This document shows, in pieces, positions 1 to 9,338 of a DNA stretch of 64,000 bases. Origin of the DNA: Desulfosediminicola ganghwensis (GTDB lineage: Bacteria; Desulfobacterota; Desulfobulbia; Desulfobulbales; Desulfocapsaceae); assembly GCF_005116675.2 (NCBI RefSeq), contig NZ_CP050699.1:1-64000 (forward strand), written 5' to 3'. Both the position numbers and the translations under genes were made by a program. The stretch's first letter is position 1; every line of letters starts with the position of its first letter. The notes beneath the pieces were generated by a model. The model was not told the DNA's origin. It searched no databases and saw nothing but the letters and a program-made list of their open reading frames with translations.

Positions 1-1326
1 TCAGAGATTCTTCACCTTACCGTTCAACAATTCCAGCTGGGCGTTGACAGAAGCATCACGGGCGGTCATCGTGGTGACCTTTTTGATGGAATGCAGTACC
101 GTTGAGTGATCCCTGTTAAACGCTCTGCCGATTTCCGCAAGGGAGTCATCTGTATACTTCCGGCAAAGGAACATAGCGACCTGCCGTGGAAACGTCAGAC
201 TTTTTTTACGGGATTTGGATTTCATATCCCCAAGGCTCACCTTGAACTGGCTGGCAATCAGGTCACTGATCATGGCAATGGTCAACACTTTGTCGCCACC
301 AACCACCTCCGCTACAACCTGGCGTATCATGTCCATGTCAACCTGGCCACCCATCAACCGTGACTTGGCCCGAATGGCAACAATCGCCGATTCGACCTTA
401 CGAACATCACCACGGATATGCTGGGCAAGGTAGTCAACACCATCTTCATCGATGCCGAGCTGATGCAAAGTCGCCTTTTTTTCAACAATACGAAAACGGG
501 TAGCCGCATCCGGTTCCTTGATACTGGTCACCAGACCTGAAGACATCCGCGAACGAAAATCGTTATCGATCCCGACCAATTCCCGAGGAGTCTGGTTAGA
601 GGTCATCACAACCCGTTTGCCAGACTTGATCAGGCAGTCAAGTACCTCATTCAGCTCTTCCTGGGTTTTCTTTTTGCCTGTCAGGGAGTGGACATCCTCA
701 ACCAGCAACATGTCGCACTGATCATGATATTTCTGTTTAAAGGAATCCATGGTTTTGGTCTGGATATTCCTGACCATCTCAGCGGCAAACTGCTGAGCAG
801 TGACATAATGCAACCTGGTCATCGGTGACTCTTTAAAAACGCGGTGAGCAATGGCATGGGTCAGGTGACTCTTACCAAGCCCGGTTGTACTATTAATGTA
901 CAGGCAGGAACCAAAAGAATCATCATGCATGGAAATCGCCTTACACGCTGACTCTGCCAGGATGTTAGACTCCCCCACCATGAATTCATTAAAAGTGTAC
1001 CTCGGGTGCAGGGCCCGGATTGAGGAATTGTTTTGTGGTACCGTCGGTAGTCTCAACTGCGCCTTCGGTGCAGCGGACTCACTCTTGGCCGCACGATCAT
1101 CCTCACAGAGCACAACTCGTCTCTGAACAGAACCGGACTCCTTTACAGTGGCCTCAATGACTGAAAGAAATTTCTGGGCAACATAGGCGCTGAAGTACCT
1201 GTCAGGGCTTAACAGGTAAATAGAATCATCGCGCACCTCAAGACATTTCAACGGTTCAATCCAGAGATTATAGACTGAGCTGGAAAGAGTGTCTTTAAGT
1301 ATATCCTGTGTTTTATCCCAAAGCAT
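1..1326 (-). CDS. dnaA: Divergent chromosomal replication initiator DnaA
   Basis: AAA+ initiator of replication, 441 residues, cytoplasmic. Domain I is visible at residues 1-75 (WDKTQDILKDTL...W), a short linker follows, the AAA+ core spans about 105-320, and the C-terminal DNA-binding domain carries the family signature DHSTVLHSIKK. The core is unusual: the P-loop reads STTGLGKS where most DnaA proteins have a glycine first and GKT, and Walker B reads LLVEDV where most have LIDD. The arginine-finger segment (FRSRM) and the sensor-II segment (GDVRKVE) are present. The gene is complete at the window edge. Many Desulfobulbales relatives carry two dnaA copies, so this may be the secondary one (inference). 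The family call is firm; which copy it is remains open. Confidence 0.93.
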   Translation of the reverse strand: MLWDKTQDILKDTLSSSVYNLWIEPLKCLEVRDDSIYLLSPDRYFSAYVAQKFLSVIEATVKESGSVQRRVVLCEDDRAAKSESAAPKAQLRLPTVPQNNSSIRALHPRYTFNEFMVGESNILAESACKAISMHDDSFGSCLYINSTTGLGKSHLTHAIAHRVFKESPMTRLHYVTAQQFAAEMVRNIQTKTMDSFKQKYHDQCDMLLVEDVHSLTGKKKTQEELNEVLDCLIKSGKRVVMTSNQTPRELVGIDNDFRSRMSSGLVTSIKEPDAATRFRIVEKKATLHQLGIDEDGVDYLAQHIRGDVRKVESAIVAIRAKSRLMGGQVDMDMIRQVVAEVVGGDKVLTIAMISDLIASQFKVSLGDMKSKSRKKSLTFPRQVAMFLCRKYTDDSLAEIGRAFNRDHSTVLHSIKKVTTMTARDASVNAQLELLNGKVKNL

Positions 1327-1927
1327 AAACTACCCTACAATTCCCCAAAAAGAGCGATTTAGAATCGTTTCAATTAAATTCCAAAATTGACAATCACTAT
1401 TATAAGACCTCCAATGCCATTAAAACCGGCCTGGAGCACCTACAGCTAAAACAAATTTGAGTACTTCAAAGATTTACCCGGGAAGACCCTCCCGGAAAAC
1501 TGTTCGTGGGAAATGAATACCCAAAAACATCACATCCAGTCAAAGACTATTTTTCGATATTTTCCTGATAGCCTATACGGTTATTATCCGTAGTCGCAAA
1601 GACTGTCTTCGCGTGGGTTTCATCGAAATCACGCCCCTTTCCACCGACAAAACCGTCATTTTTGTCGGTTCCTTCTTAACAACGATATATAAAGGCTTTA
1701 GAGCGACCCGTGCAAAGTTATCAACAATTTAATCATAATGTTTAACTTCATTTTTCTGCACATATCTCATTTTTATTAAAAATTTCTCAATTTACTATCT
1801 ATTCTCAACGGAGATTTCAGTAAAACAACCGCTTATACAACTATTAGCCATGCTATTTTTTTTTTAACTTTTATTTTTTTTTCTCATACTCATCCCTAAC
1901 CATAACTACACCCTTTCAATAAACTTT
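1327..1927. other. AT-rich gap beside dnaA; weak oriC candidate
   Basis: About 600 bases without a gene between dnaA and comF, both on the minus strand. The right half (about 1690-1920) is very AT-rich with T runs near 1856-1882, as a DNA-unwinding element would be. Only one near-consensus DnaA box is seen (TTATCAACA, 1718-1726, one mismatch) and no cluster of boxes. Near the dnaA start there is a CGATT/AATCG mini-palindrome (1355-1367). A TATAAT on the minus strand (1399-1404) could be the dnaA -10, but no good -35 accompanies it. The origin assignment is tentative. Confidence 0.25.
1643..1669. repeat. Perfect 10-bp inverted repeat upstream of dnaA
   Basis: ACCGACAAAA (1643-1652) and TTTTGTCGGT (1660-1669) are separated by 7 bases. 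The A/T tracts lie inside the stem, so it could act as a two-way terminator of comF transcripts or as an operator site in the dnaA upstream region. Its function is not determined. Confidence 0.5.
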
Positions 1928-2674
1928 TTAGCGATTGACAATAACCCGCGCAAGAGTAACCACATAAATTTCAGTTGCTCCACCTTTTGACAAGGCATGA
2001 CAACACGCCATTACAGTGGTACCGGTGGTGAACACGTCATCCACCAGGCAGATAGTTTTTCCCCTGAGCGATGCTTTATCATGTACCACAAACGCCCCTC
2101 GCAAATTTCGCCGCCGTTCAATACCGGTCAACCCCGTCTGAGGAATAGTCACCTTACCTCGCTTTAATGAAGAGCAATCCACCAATCCCGGCTTGAAAAT
2201 TGCCTTCGCTATATAGGCAGACTGATTCAAACCTCGCTCTTTCAACCTACAGGGATGTAGCGGTACCGGCAGCACCAGATCCACATTTTTCAACTCCTGA
2301 TGCATTGTTGTTGAAAGAGCTTCACTGACAATACTTTGTAGAGCCGGCATCACGGAGGTGTCAGCTCGATACTTGAGATTATGCAATAAATCAGATACAG
2401 GAGAATCATACTGGACAAGGGAAAAACATCTTTTCCATGGAGGGGGTACTTTTAAACAACTGCCACAGATTTGCTCCTCCAATAACGCTCCGGCAATGGG
2501 CCTTCCGCAACAATGACATGTCTGCCTGTCCAGTATTTGCATTTTATTCAAACAAATTCGACAGATACCTGGCCGATCAGCCTGACTGATAAACTCACCA
2601 CACACCCGACAGCGGTCCGGCACAATGAGTTGCAGTACTGTTCTGACAAAATTAATAAATATTAACGATTTCAT
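1928..2674 (-). CDS. ComF family phosphoribosyltransferase-like protein
   Basis: ComF-like protein of about 248 residues. An N-terminal zinc ribbon is seen as CRVCGE...CRICLNK and a second CHCCGR...CGSC pair. The C-terminal type I phosphoribosyltransferase fold carries the PRPP-loop motif CLVDDVFTTGTT and the family motif VLPVPLH...RGLNQS. In transformable bacteria ComFC takes part in DNA uptake and processing of single-stranded DNA; in others the role is unclear. An in-frame upstream ATG at 2722 exists, but the ATG at 2674 has a GGAGA just ahead of it and gives the usual short lead before the first CxxC, so I chose it. It stands alone, and no other competence genes are nearby. Confidence 0.85.
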   Translation of the reverse strand: MKSLIFINFVRTVLQLIVPDRCRVCGEFISQADRPGICRICLNKMQILDRQTCHCCGRPIAGALLEEQICGSCLKVPPPWKRCFSLVQYDSPVSDLLHNLKYRADTSVMPALQSIVSEALSTTMHQELKNVDLVLPVPLHPCRLKERGLNQSAYIAKAIFKPGLVDCSSLKRGKVTIPQTGLTGIERRRNLRGAFVVHDKASLRGKTICLVDDVFTTGTTVMACCHALSKGGATEIYVVTLARVIVNR

Positions 2675-2791
2675 TATCTCCAGCTTGATCAGGTAATTAT
2701 CACCCCACTCATTATCAACCATTCAGCAATAAAGCCGCTACTCTCATATGATGGTTAAATCATCTTTTTCTTCCTTATCCTTTTGTGACCT

Positions 2792-2819
2792 TTGCATTTT
2801 TCAACAAACATGGCATAAT
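2792..2819 (+). promoter_or_regulatory. Putative sigma-70 promoter of bamA
   Basis: TTGCAT (2792-2797), a 16-base spacer, then CATAAT (2814-2819). It lies about 145 bases before the bamA start. Between them is a short CGGGG/CCCCG hairpin (2925-2939). This is a motif match only. Confidence 0.4.
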
Positions 2820-2965
2820 GGTCGCAATTTTCAGCGGCTCGACTTCACCGCTCGATTAACTGTTTTTACACGTGATATCAATAGTTAACACGGCACAATA
2901 AACACCGCAATACGGCTTTTGGCCCGGGGTGTATCCCCGCGACATTTTCAAGGAAAGGGATTTTT

Positions 2966-5704
2966 ATGAATTTTTACAGAACACTACCGGTTTCAAACAG
3001 AGAAACCCGTACCTCTGTATACTTGGCTGTATATATGTTCGCAATCTTGGCCATGATGTTCAGTAGCACCGCTTCTGCAGCTGATAACAACACCGCCTTT
3101 TTGCCGCTGAAAATCAATACAGGCAAAAACCCTGGAGCTTTGACCAGCCAGGCCGATACAGCTTTGAGCCGTGCTCTTGCCGAGCACAACCTCACGCCGC
3201 TTTCCAGGTCCCAGGCCCAGAGTGTTGCCAACTACCAGGGGAGTTGGCCACCGCCTGCTGAAACCCTGCAGACTATTGCCGCCAAGAGCGACACCGATAA
3301 CGTGGCTGCAGGCAGTCTCACCCAGATCGGCCAGCAGATCAGTATCGACATAAAAGTTTTTGACGCTCTTTCCCCATCGACCCCAAAATATTTCTTCCAG
3401 ACCGTCAACAGCCCTGCAGAAATCCAACGGGCTCTGAATACTGTTATTCTTGATATCCTGGCCTACACCGGCAGGGAATACCGAATTGCCTCCATCGCCC
3501 CTGAAGGCAACACCCGGGTCGATTCCGGCGCGATACTCCGTAAAATCAAAAGCCGGGCAGGTGGAGCATATAATCAAACGATCCTCCGTGAAGACCTGCG
3601 AGCCATATATTCAATGGGCTATTTCAACGACGTCCAGATCCGCGTCTCTGACAGTGACAACGGCAAAGATGTTGTCTTCAGGGTTGTTGAAAAACCTGTC
3701 ATTGCCTCCGTCACCTTTTCAGGCTTGAAAGACCTCTCAGAAGAAGATGTTCGCGGTGCCGCGAATGTTCGCGAACATTTCATCCTAAACCCCACTGCGG
3801 TCAATGAGGGTGTTGAGGCAATCAAAGAGCTCTACAAGTCGAAAGGGTACTATAATACTCAGGTCAGTGTTGAGACCACGTTCCCCAGCGATGCCGGAGC
3901 AGTAGTTCGCTATACCGTAGATGAAGGAAAGAAAATCTACATCAAAGAGATCTCTATCGAAGGCAACACCGCGTTCACTGACAAAGTGCTGCTCAAGCAG
4001 ATAGAGGCTAAGGAAAAGGGATTTTTCAGCTGGCTGACAGCGTCCGGCCTGCTCGACATGGAGGTTATTCGCCAGGACTCAGGCCGTATAGCTGCTTTTT
4101 ATCATGATAACGGCTACCTTGAGGCTAAAATTGGCGACCCGCAGATCAGACAGGAAAAAGAGTGGATCTACGTCACATTCAAAGTTGAAGAAGGCGACCG
4201 CTTCAAGGTAGGCAGTATTGACGTGAGCGGAGATCTCATCACCGATAAAGAGACCCTGCTGAAATTCATCACCCTGGGTAAGCAGACGTACATCAGCCGC
4301 AGCGTTATCCGTGAGGATGTAATGGCCATCACCGATTATTACTCCGAACAGGGATACGCTTTCGCCAACGTCCGGCCGGATATCCAGGAAGGTGCTATGC
4401 TGGAGCATCTCGACGTAAATTTTGTGATCGATAAGGCCGATCTGGTCTATATCAATCGTATCACCATAAGTGGCAATGACCGTACCCGGGACAATGTTAT
4501 CCGCCGCGAACTGCGTATCGCCGAGGGAGGTGTCTTTAATTCCAAGGCGTTGCGCCAGTCAAGCCAGTCCCTGCAGCGGCTCCAGTATTTTGATGAGGTC
4601 AATATTACGCCCGAGCCCACCATTGACCCGACCCGAATGAACATTAACATTGAAGTGAAAGAACGCAGCACCGGCTCCTTCAGCATCGGTGCCGGTTACA
4701 GTTCGGTTGATAGTATCATCGTTATGGGCTCTATCTCTGAAAACAACTTTCTGGGACGCGGTGACACCCTGCAATTTTCTGCCAACCTCGGTGGATCAAG
4801 TACAGCCTATAATCTCAGTTATACTGATCCACGCCTGAATGACTCCCAGCTCTCCTGGGGTATTGATCTGTTTGACACCGAGCGCGAGTATGATGACTAT
4901 ACCAGGGAGTCTACCGGTGGTGGTATTCGTGTCGGTTATCCGATCTGGGAAAGATGGCGGGTGTACGGCAATTACAGTTATACAGATACCCAACTGAGTG
5001 ATTATGAAACCGAAGAGTTTATTGACGATCCGGATAATCCTGGTGTGGAGATAGAAAATCCTGATTATAACTTCAGGATTGCCGAGTCTGCCAAAGTGCC
5101 TGTTACCAGTGCTCTGAAGGTAACCTTCTCCCGTGACACCAGAAACAAACTGTTCGGTGCCACCAAAGGCTCCAGACATTCGCTCAGTGCCAAGTATGCA
5201 GGTGGACCTTTAAGTGGTGATTCTCAGTTTACCAAGTTAGAAGCATCGACTGAGTGGTACTTTCCGTTTATCATGAGCACCACCTTTCATGTTAAAGGTG
5301 CTGCCGGCCAGGCTTTTGAACATGAAGATGATAAATTTCCAATCTTCGAGCGCTTTTTTCTTGGCGGCATCAGGACCATGCGCGGTTTCGAATATGCCAA
5401 AATCAGCCCCACGGATGACAATGGCAACCGGCTGGGTGGCGATAAGATGTGGTACACTAATCTCGAGTTTATCTTCCCCATCATTGAAGAACAGGGTATC
5501 CAGGGCCTGACCTTCTTCGATGCCGGTAATGTTCTTGATGACTCTGAAGACTGGAATGTCGATAATGTCCGTACTTCAGTGGGTCTTGGTCTGCGCTGGC
5601 TGTCACCGCTTGGCCCGATCAGTTTTGTTTACGGTGTGAATCTTGATCCTGAAGAAGATGAGGACAGCTCAGTCTTCGATTTCAGTATCGGAGGCACCTT
5701 CTAA
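2966..5704 (+). CDS. bamA: Outer membrane protein assembly factor BamA with extra N-terminal domain
   Basis: Central subunit of the beta-barrel assembly machine, which folds and inserts outer-membrane proteins; 912 residues. The signal peptide ends near residue 38 (STASA). Residues 45-165 form an additional TolB/CsgG-like alpha/beta domain not found in E. coli BamA. Five POTRA repeats follow (about 171-243, 244-320, 322-409, 411-489, 492-566), each opening with an ISI-x-GN-like strand. The C-terminal 16-strand barrel (567-912) contains the TMRGF motif of the Omp85 family and ends in phenylalanine, the usual beta-signal. AAGGAAAGG precedes the ATG. An 11-bp terminator follows the stop, so it is probably transcribed alone from the promoter near 2800. 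Confidence 0.95.
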   Translation: MNFYRTLPVSNRETRTSVYLAVYMFAILAMMFSSTASAADNNTAFLPLKINTGKNPGALTSQADTALSRALAEHNLTPLSRSQAQSVANYQGSWPPPAETLQTIAAKSDTDNVAAGSLTQIGQQISIDIKVFDALSPSTPKYFFQTVNSPAEIQRALNTVILDILAYTGREYRIASIAPEGNTRVDSGAILRKIKSRAGGAYNQTILREDLRAIYSMGYFNDVQIRVSDSDNGKDVVFRVVEKPVIASVTFSGLKDLSEEDVRGAANVREHFILNPTAVNEGVEAIKELYKSKGYYNTQVSVETTFPSDAGAVVRYTVDEGKKIYIKEISIEGNTAFTDKVLLKQIEAKEKGFFSWLTASGLLDMEVIRQDSGRIAAFYHDNGYLEAKIGDPQIRQEKEWIYVTFKVEEGDRFKVGSIDVSGDLITDKETLLKFITLGKQTYISRSVIREDVMAITDYYSEQGYAFANVRPDIQEGAMLEHLDVNFVIDKADLVYINRITISGNDRTRDNVIRRELRIAEGGVFNSKALRQSSQSLQRLQYFDEVNITPEPTIDPTRMNINIEVKERSTGSFSIGAGYSSVDSIIVMGSISENNFLGRGDTLQFSANLGGSSTAYNLSYTDPRLNDSQLSWGIDLFDTEREYDDYTRESTGGGIRVGYPIWERWRVYGNYSYTDTQLSDYETEEFIDDPDNPGVEIENPDYNFRIAESAKVPVTSALKVTFSRDTRNKLFGATKGSRHSLSAKYAGGPLSGDSQFTKLEASTEWYFPFIMSTTFHVKGAAGQAFEHEDDKFPIFERFFLGGIRTMRGFEYAKISPTDDNGNRLGGDKMWYTNLEFIFPIIEEQGIQGLTFFDAGNVLDDSEDWNVDNVRTSVGLGLRWLSPLGPISFVYGVNLDPEEDEDSSVFDFSIGGTF

Positions 5705-5748
5705 TAATAATCGTATTTGCGCCAATGTGTGGCATACAGGACATACAA

Positions 5749-5784
5749 TGCCGGTTGCAGATACTGCAACCGGCACTTTTTTTT
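5749..5784 (+). terminator. Strong intrinsic terminator between bamA and mfd
   Basis: Perfect 11-bp stem (TGCCGGTTGCA 5749-5759; TGCAACCGGCA 5765-5775), a 5-base loop, then C and eight T residues ending at 5784. It is a textbook rho-independent terminator for bamA. It ends only five bases before the mfd start codon. Confidence 0.92.
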
Positions 5785-5789
5785 CTATC

Positions 5790-8700
5790 ATGGACAAGCA
5801 ACTCCTCAAACAGTTCGACACCGATAAAATTGTCCGCGTTTCCGGACTCCGAGGCAGCAGTTCCGCCTGGTTATGCAGTCAGCTCGTCACCCAGGCAAAC
5901 TGTTGTTGCATTCTTCCCGACGAACATCAGGTCTCAGTTTTTGAACAGGATCTCAGGCTTTTCACCACTGCCCAGGTGCTGGTCTACCCAGGGTACGAGA
6001 TTCCTCCCTATACCCAGCTGAGTCCGGACCAGCACACCACCGCTGCCAGACTGGCGACCCTGTACCAACTGCATGAGCGAAAAGACCAGCAGATAGTCGT
6101 CACTTCGATAGAGGCCCTGATGCGAAGGGTACTGCCGGTTTCCGCCCTTACCGATTCTGCTGAACTTGTCATGTCCGGTGAAGACTGTGACCAGGATGAA
6201 TTACGCACTACCCTGATTCGCCTGGGCTACGAACAGGTAGCACTGGTTCAGAACGTCGGTGATTTTGCTGTTCGGGGCGGCATTATCGACCTCTATCCAC
6301 CACCGTTTATCAGCGAGGGCGGAGAGCTCCACGATGGTCCCCTGCGGTTGGATTTCTTTGGTGACACCATAGAATCCCTTAGATTTTTCGACCCGACCAG
6401 CCAGCGCTCCAGTGGAGAACTTCAGGAAGCGGTGCTGCTGCCTGTGCATGATGTGATTGCCAACCGCCCCGAAATCTCCAACAGACAGCTGGGGCGGGCC
6501 TTCAAACAGTACGCCGAAAAGAATGGCTGGGAGGAAGACGAGGCATATAGAATGGCTGACAGGGTTTCCACCGGCAGGCGTTTTGCCGGTATGGAATTTT
6601 TTCTGCCCCTCTACTACCAGGATCCTCCGCCGGCCTCGGTTTTTGATTTCCTGCCCAAAGATATGCTGATGGTTCTGGTCGACCCGGAAGCCGTCAACCA
6701 GAATCTTGAACTGGTCTCTGAGCGGATCCAAAACAACTTTTTAGAGGCAAAAGAGACAGCCAAACCCGCTCTGCCCCCCGACTCAATCTTTTTATCTCCC
6801 GAGGCTGTAACCGACCAACTGGCCAATCATCGCCAACTCCTGATGAGTGATTTCTCCAGGGACGGTGTACCGGAAATTTCACTTGCCACCGCCAGCCACC
6901 AGCTCTTAAAGCAGCAGGTTTCTCTGGAACGTACCCAACGCGGACTTGTCGCTCCACTGAGCGAGCAGATCACTCACTGGCAACAGGAGAATGAGCGTGT
7001 ACTATTGTGTTGTCGCTCACCCCGCCATACCAAAAATCTTGCCGAGCTCCTGTCTAAACACCAGCACAATGTCTCCATCGTTGAACCTCCATTAACCATC
7101 GAAAACCTGTTCAGCGGAAAAGCGGAAGACGAATTGCTGCTCTGCAATCATGAACTTTCCCAGGGTTTTTCACTTCGTCAGGAGAAAATCCACGTTCTCT
7201 CGGAGAGTGAACTGTTTGGCCAGATGCGCCTCGGCAAAAAGAAAAAGGGTCGCCATAAACAGGGTGAACCTATCCGTTTTGCCGAACTCAGAGATGGCGA
7301 CATCGTGGTGCACAGAGACCACGGACTTGGGCACTACCAGGGACTGCAGACTATCGATATCAACGGTGTCACCAACGATTTCATGCTGATTGAATATCGT
7401 GATGGCGACAAGCTGTACCTGCCGGTTGACAGACTCAACCTGATCAGCCGGTACGAAGGGCTATCCGACAAGCAACCGAAAATCGACAAACTTGGCAGTC
7501 AGAACTGGAAAATCACCACTTCCAAAGTCAAGGAAGAGGTGTGGAAGGTGGCCCATGAACTGCTTGATATCTATGCCAAGCGTGAGATGCAGGAAGGCCG
7601 CCGTTTCTCAGCGCCCGGCGGGTTATTCTCGGAACTTGAGGAATCCTTTCCTTTTGATGAGACTCCCGGCCAGGATCAGGCCATTACCGATGTAATCAAT
7701 GACCTCACCTCTGATCAACCCATGGATCGCCTTGTTTGCGGCGATGTTGGCTACGGTAAGACTGAGGTTGCTATCCGGGCCGCATTCAAGGTCATGGAAG
7801 ACTCGATGCAGGTTGCGGTACTGGTGCCCACCACGGTACTGGCCGAGCAGCATGCCAAGACCTTCAGGGAACGGCTCTCCGGTTTTCCGGTTACCGTGGA
7901 GTGTATCAACCGGTTCCGCACCCCCGCCCAGCAGCGTACCACGCTGAAACGTCTCAAGGCCGGGGAGATCGATGTGCTGATCGGCACCCATCGCCTGCTC
8001 TCAAAAGATATCCAGTTCAATAATCTCGGTTTGCTCATCGTTGATGAAGAGCACCGCTTCGGGGTCAGCCATAAAGAAAAAATCAAAAAGTTGCGAGCCG
8101 AGGTTGATATCCTCACCCTCACCGCTACCCCGATTCCACGCACTCTGCAGATGTCACTGCTCGGTATCCGTGATCTCTCTGTTATCTCCAGCCCTCCCGA
8201 ACACCGCCGACCGGTCAAAACCTTCATAGCCCGCCACGACACTCTGGTTATCAAGGAAGCCGTAAGCCGGGAACTGCGCAGAAACGGTCAGGTGTTTTTT
8301 ATCCACAACAGGGTCAAATCCATCCACAAGACCGCCGCCGAGATCCAGAAACTGGTGCCGGAAGCACGGGTAGCCGTGGCCCATGGCCAGATGGCCGGCA
8401 AGGAACTTGAAGATATCATGGTGGCCTTCGTCAACCGCGACATAGATGTGCTGGTCTGTACCACCATCGTCGAGTCCGGCCTCGATATTCCCACCGCCAA
8501 CACGATTATCATCAACCGGGCGGACATGCTTGGCCTGGCAGAAATATATCAGCTGCGGGGCCGGGTTGGCCGTTCGTCAACCCAGAGCTTCGCCTACCTG
8601 CTGGTCCCATCCATCGACAGCCTGAGTAAAGACAGCCGGGATCGGCTGCGGGCACTCATGGACTGTAACGAGCTGGGTGGTGGCTTCAAGCTGGCCATGA

Positions 8701-9338
8701 GCGATCTGCAGATCAGGGGTGGGGGAAACATCCTTGGCGTGTCTCAATCCGGCCATATCGCAGCCATCGGGTACGATCTTTACCTCGACCTGCTGCAAAA
8801 GACGGTGGCTGATCTCAAGGCCCGCGCCCTGGCCGGTGAAGAAGACATCTTCAAAGAAGAGCTCGACCCTGAAATCAACTTGCAGATCTCGGCCTATATT
8901 CCAGAAAAATATATGCTCGACATCAGTCAGCGCTACGTTACCTATCGTCGAATAGCCGCCCTCGCCAATACCACTGAAGAACAGTACCTCGACCTTCGGG
9001 ACGAACTCGAGGACCGCTACGGACCACTGCCCGAAGAAACCCGCAACCTGTTTAAATTAGTGGCACTCAAAAGATCATTGATCAAGCTGCAGATCAATAA
9101 GCTTGAAAAAGGTCGGGACACCCTGGTGTTCTCATTTCTTGACACCACCCCGATCAAGCCCGAACAGCTGCTGGCCTATATCGATCAGCACAGTAAAAAC
9201 CGTAAGGGTCCCCAGGTTAAGCTCACCCCGGATGGGCGGCTTGTCGTCTCTTGTGCCATGCCTACCCCCGAAACCGTTTTCAGCGTGGCTGAAAAAATTC
9301 TTTCCGACCTGGAGACTATGATTGATGTCCAGCAGTAA
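5790..9338 (+). CDS. mfd: Transcription-repair coupling factor Mfd
   Basis: Superfamily 2 DNA translocase that removes stalled RNA polymerase at lesions and recruits UvrA; about 1182 residues. An N-terminal UvrB-like module is followed by the RNA polymerase-interacting (CarD/Tudor) domain near residue 500 (GDIVVHRDHGLGHY). Next come the translocase with P-loop GDVGYGKTE near 650, the DEEH box near 750, the TATPIPRT motif, and the C-terminal TRCF domain. Reading frame extends upstream into bamA, but the ATG at 5790 matches the usual N-terminus. No Shine-Dalgarno is visible because a terminator T-run lies directly ahead; an ATG at 5748 preceded by AGGA would instead translate through the terminator. 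It overlaps the next gene. Confidence 0.95.
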   Translation: MDKQLLKQFDTDKIVRVSGLRGSSSAWLCSQLVTQANCCCILPDEHQVSVFEQDLRLFTTAQVLVYPGYEIPPYTQLSPDQHTTAARLATLYQLHERKDQQIVVTSIEALMRRVLPVSALTDSAELVMSGEDCDQDELRTTLIRLGYEQVALVQNVGDFAVRGGIIDLYPPPFISEGGELHDGPLRLDFFGDTIESLRFFDPTSQRSSGELQEAVLLPVHDVIANRPEISNRQLGRAFKQYAEKNGWEEDEAYRMADRVSTGRRFAGMEFFLPLYYQDPPPASVFDFLPKDMLMVLVDPEAVNQNLELVSERIQNNFLEAKETAKPALPPDSIFLSPEAVTDQLANHRQLLMSDFSRDGVPEISLATASHQLLKQQVSLERTQRGLVAPLSEQITHWQQENERVLLCCRSPRHTKNLAELLSKHQHNVSIVEPPLTIENLFSGKAEDELLLCNHELSQGFSLRQEKIHVLSESELFGQMRLGKKKKGRHKQGEPIRFAELRDGDIVVHRDHGLGHYQGLQTIDINGVTNDFMLIEYRDGDKLYLPVDRLNLISRYEGLSDKQPKIDKLGSQNWKITTSKVKEEVWKVAHELLDIYAKREMQEGRRFSAPGGLFSELEESFPFDETPGQDQAITDVINDLTSDQPMDRLVCGDVGYGKTEVAIRAAFKVMEDSMQVAVLVPTTVLAEQHAKTFRERLSGFPVTVECINRFRTPAQQRTTLKRLKAGEIDVLIGTHRLLSKDIQFNNLGLLIVDEEHRFGVSHKEKIKKLRAEVDILTLTATPIPRTLQMSLLGIRDLSVISSPPEHRRPVKTFIARHDTLVIKEAVSRELRRNGQVFFIHNRVKSIHKTAAEIQKLVPEARVAVAHGQMAGKELEDIMVAFVNRDIDVLVCTTIVESGLDIPTANTIIINRADMLGLAEIYQLRGRVGRSSTQSFAYLLVPSIDSLSKDSRDRLRALMDCNELGGGFKLAMSDLQIRGGGNILGVSQSGHIAAIGYDLYLDLLQKTVADLKARALAGEEDIFKEELDPEINLQISAYIPEKYMLDISQRYVTYRRIAALANTTEEQYLDLRDELEDRYGPLPEETRNLFKLVALKRSLIKLQINKLEKGRDTLVFSFLDTTPIKPEQLLAYIDQHSKNRKGPQVKLTPDGRLVVSCAMPTPETVFSVAEKILSDLETMIDVQQ

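Noticed and set aside
2993-3577. 194-codon minus-strand frame inside bamA
   Set aside because: Antisense shadow of the conserved BamA coding sequence.
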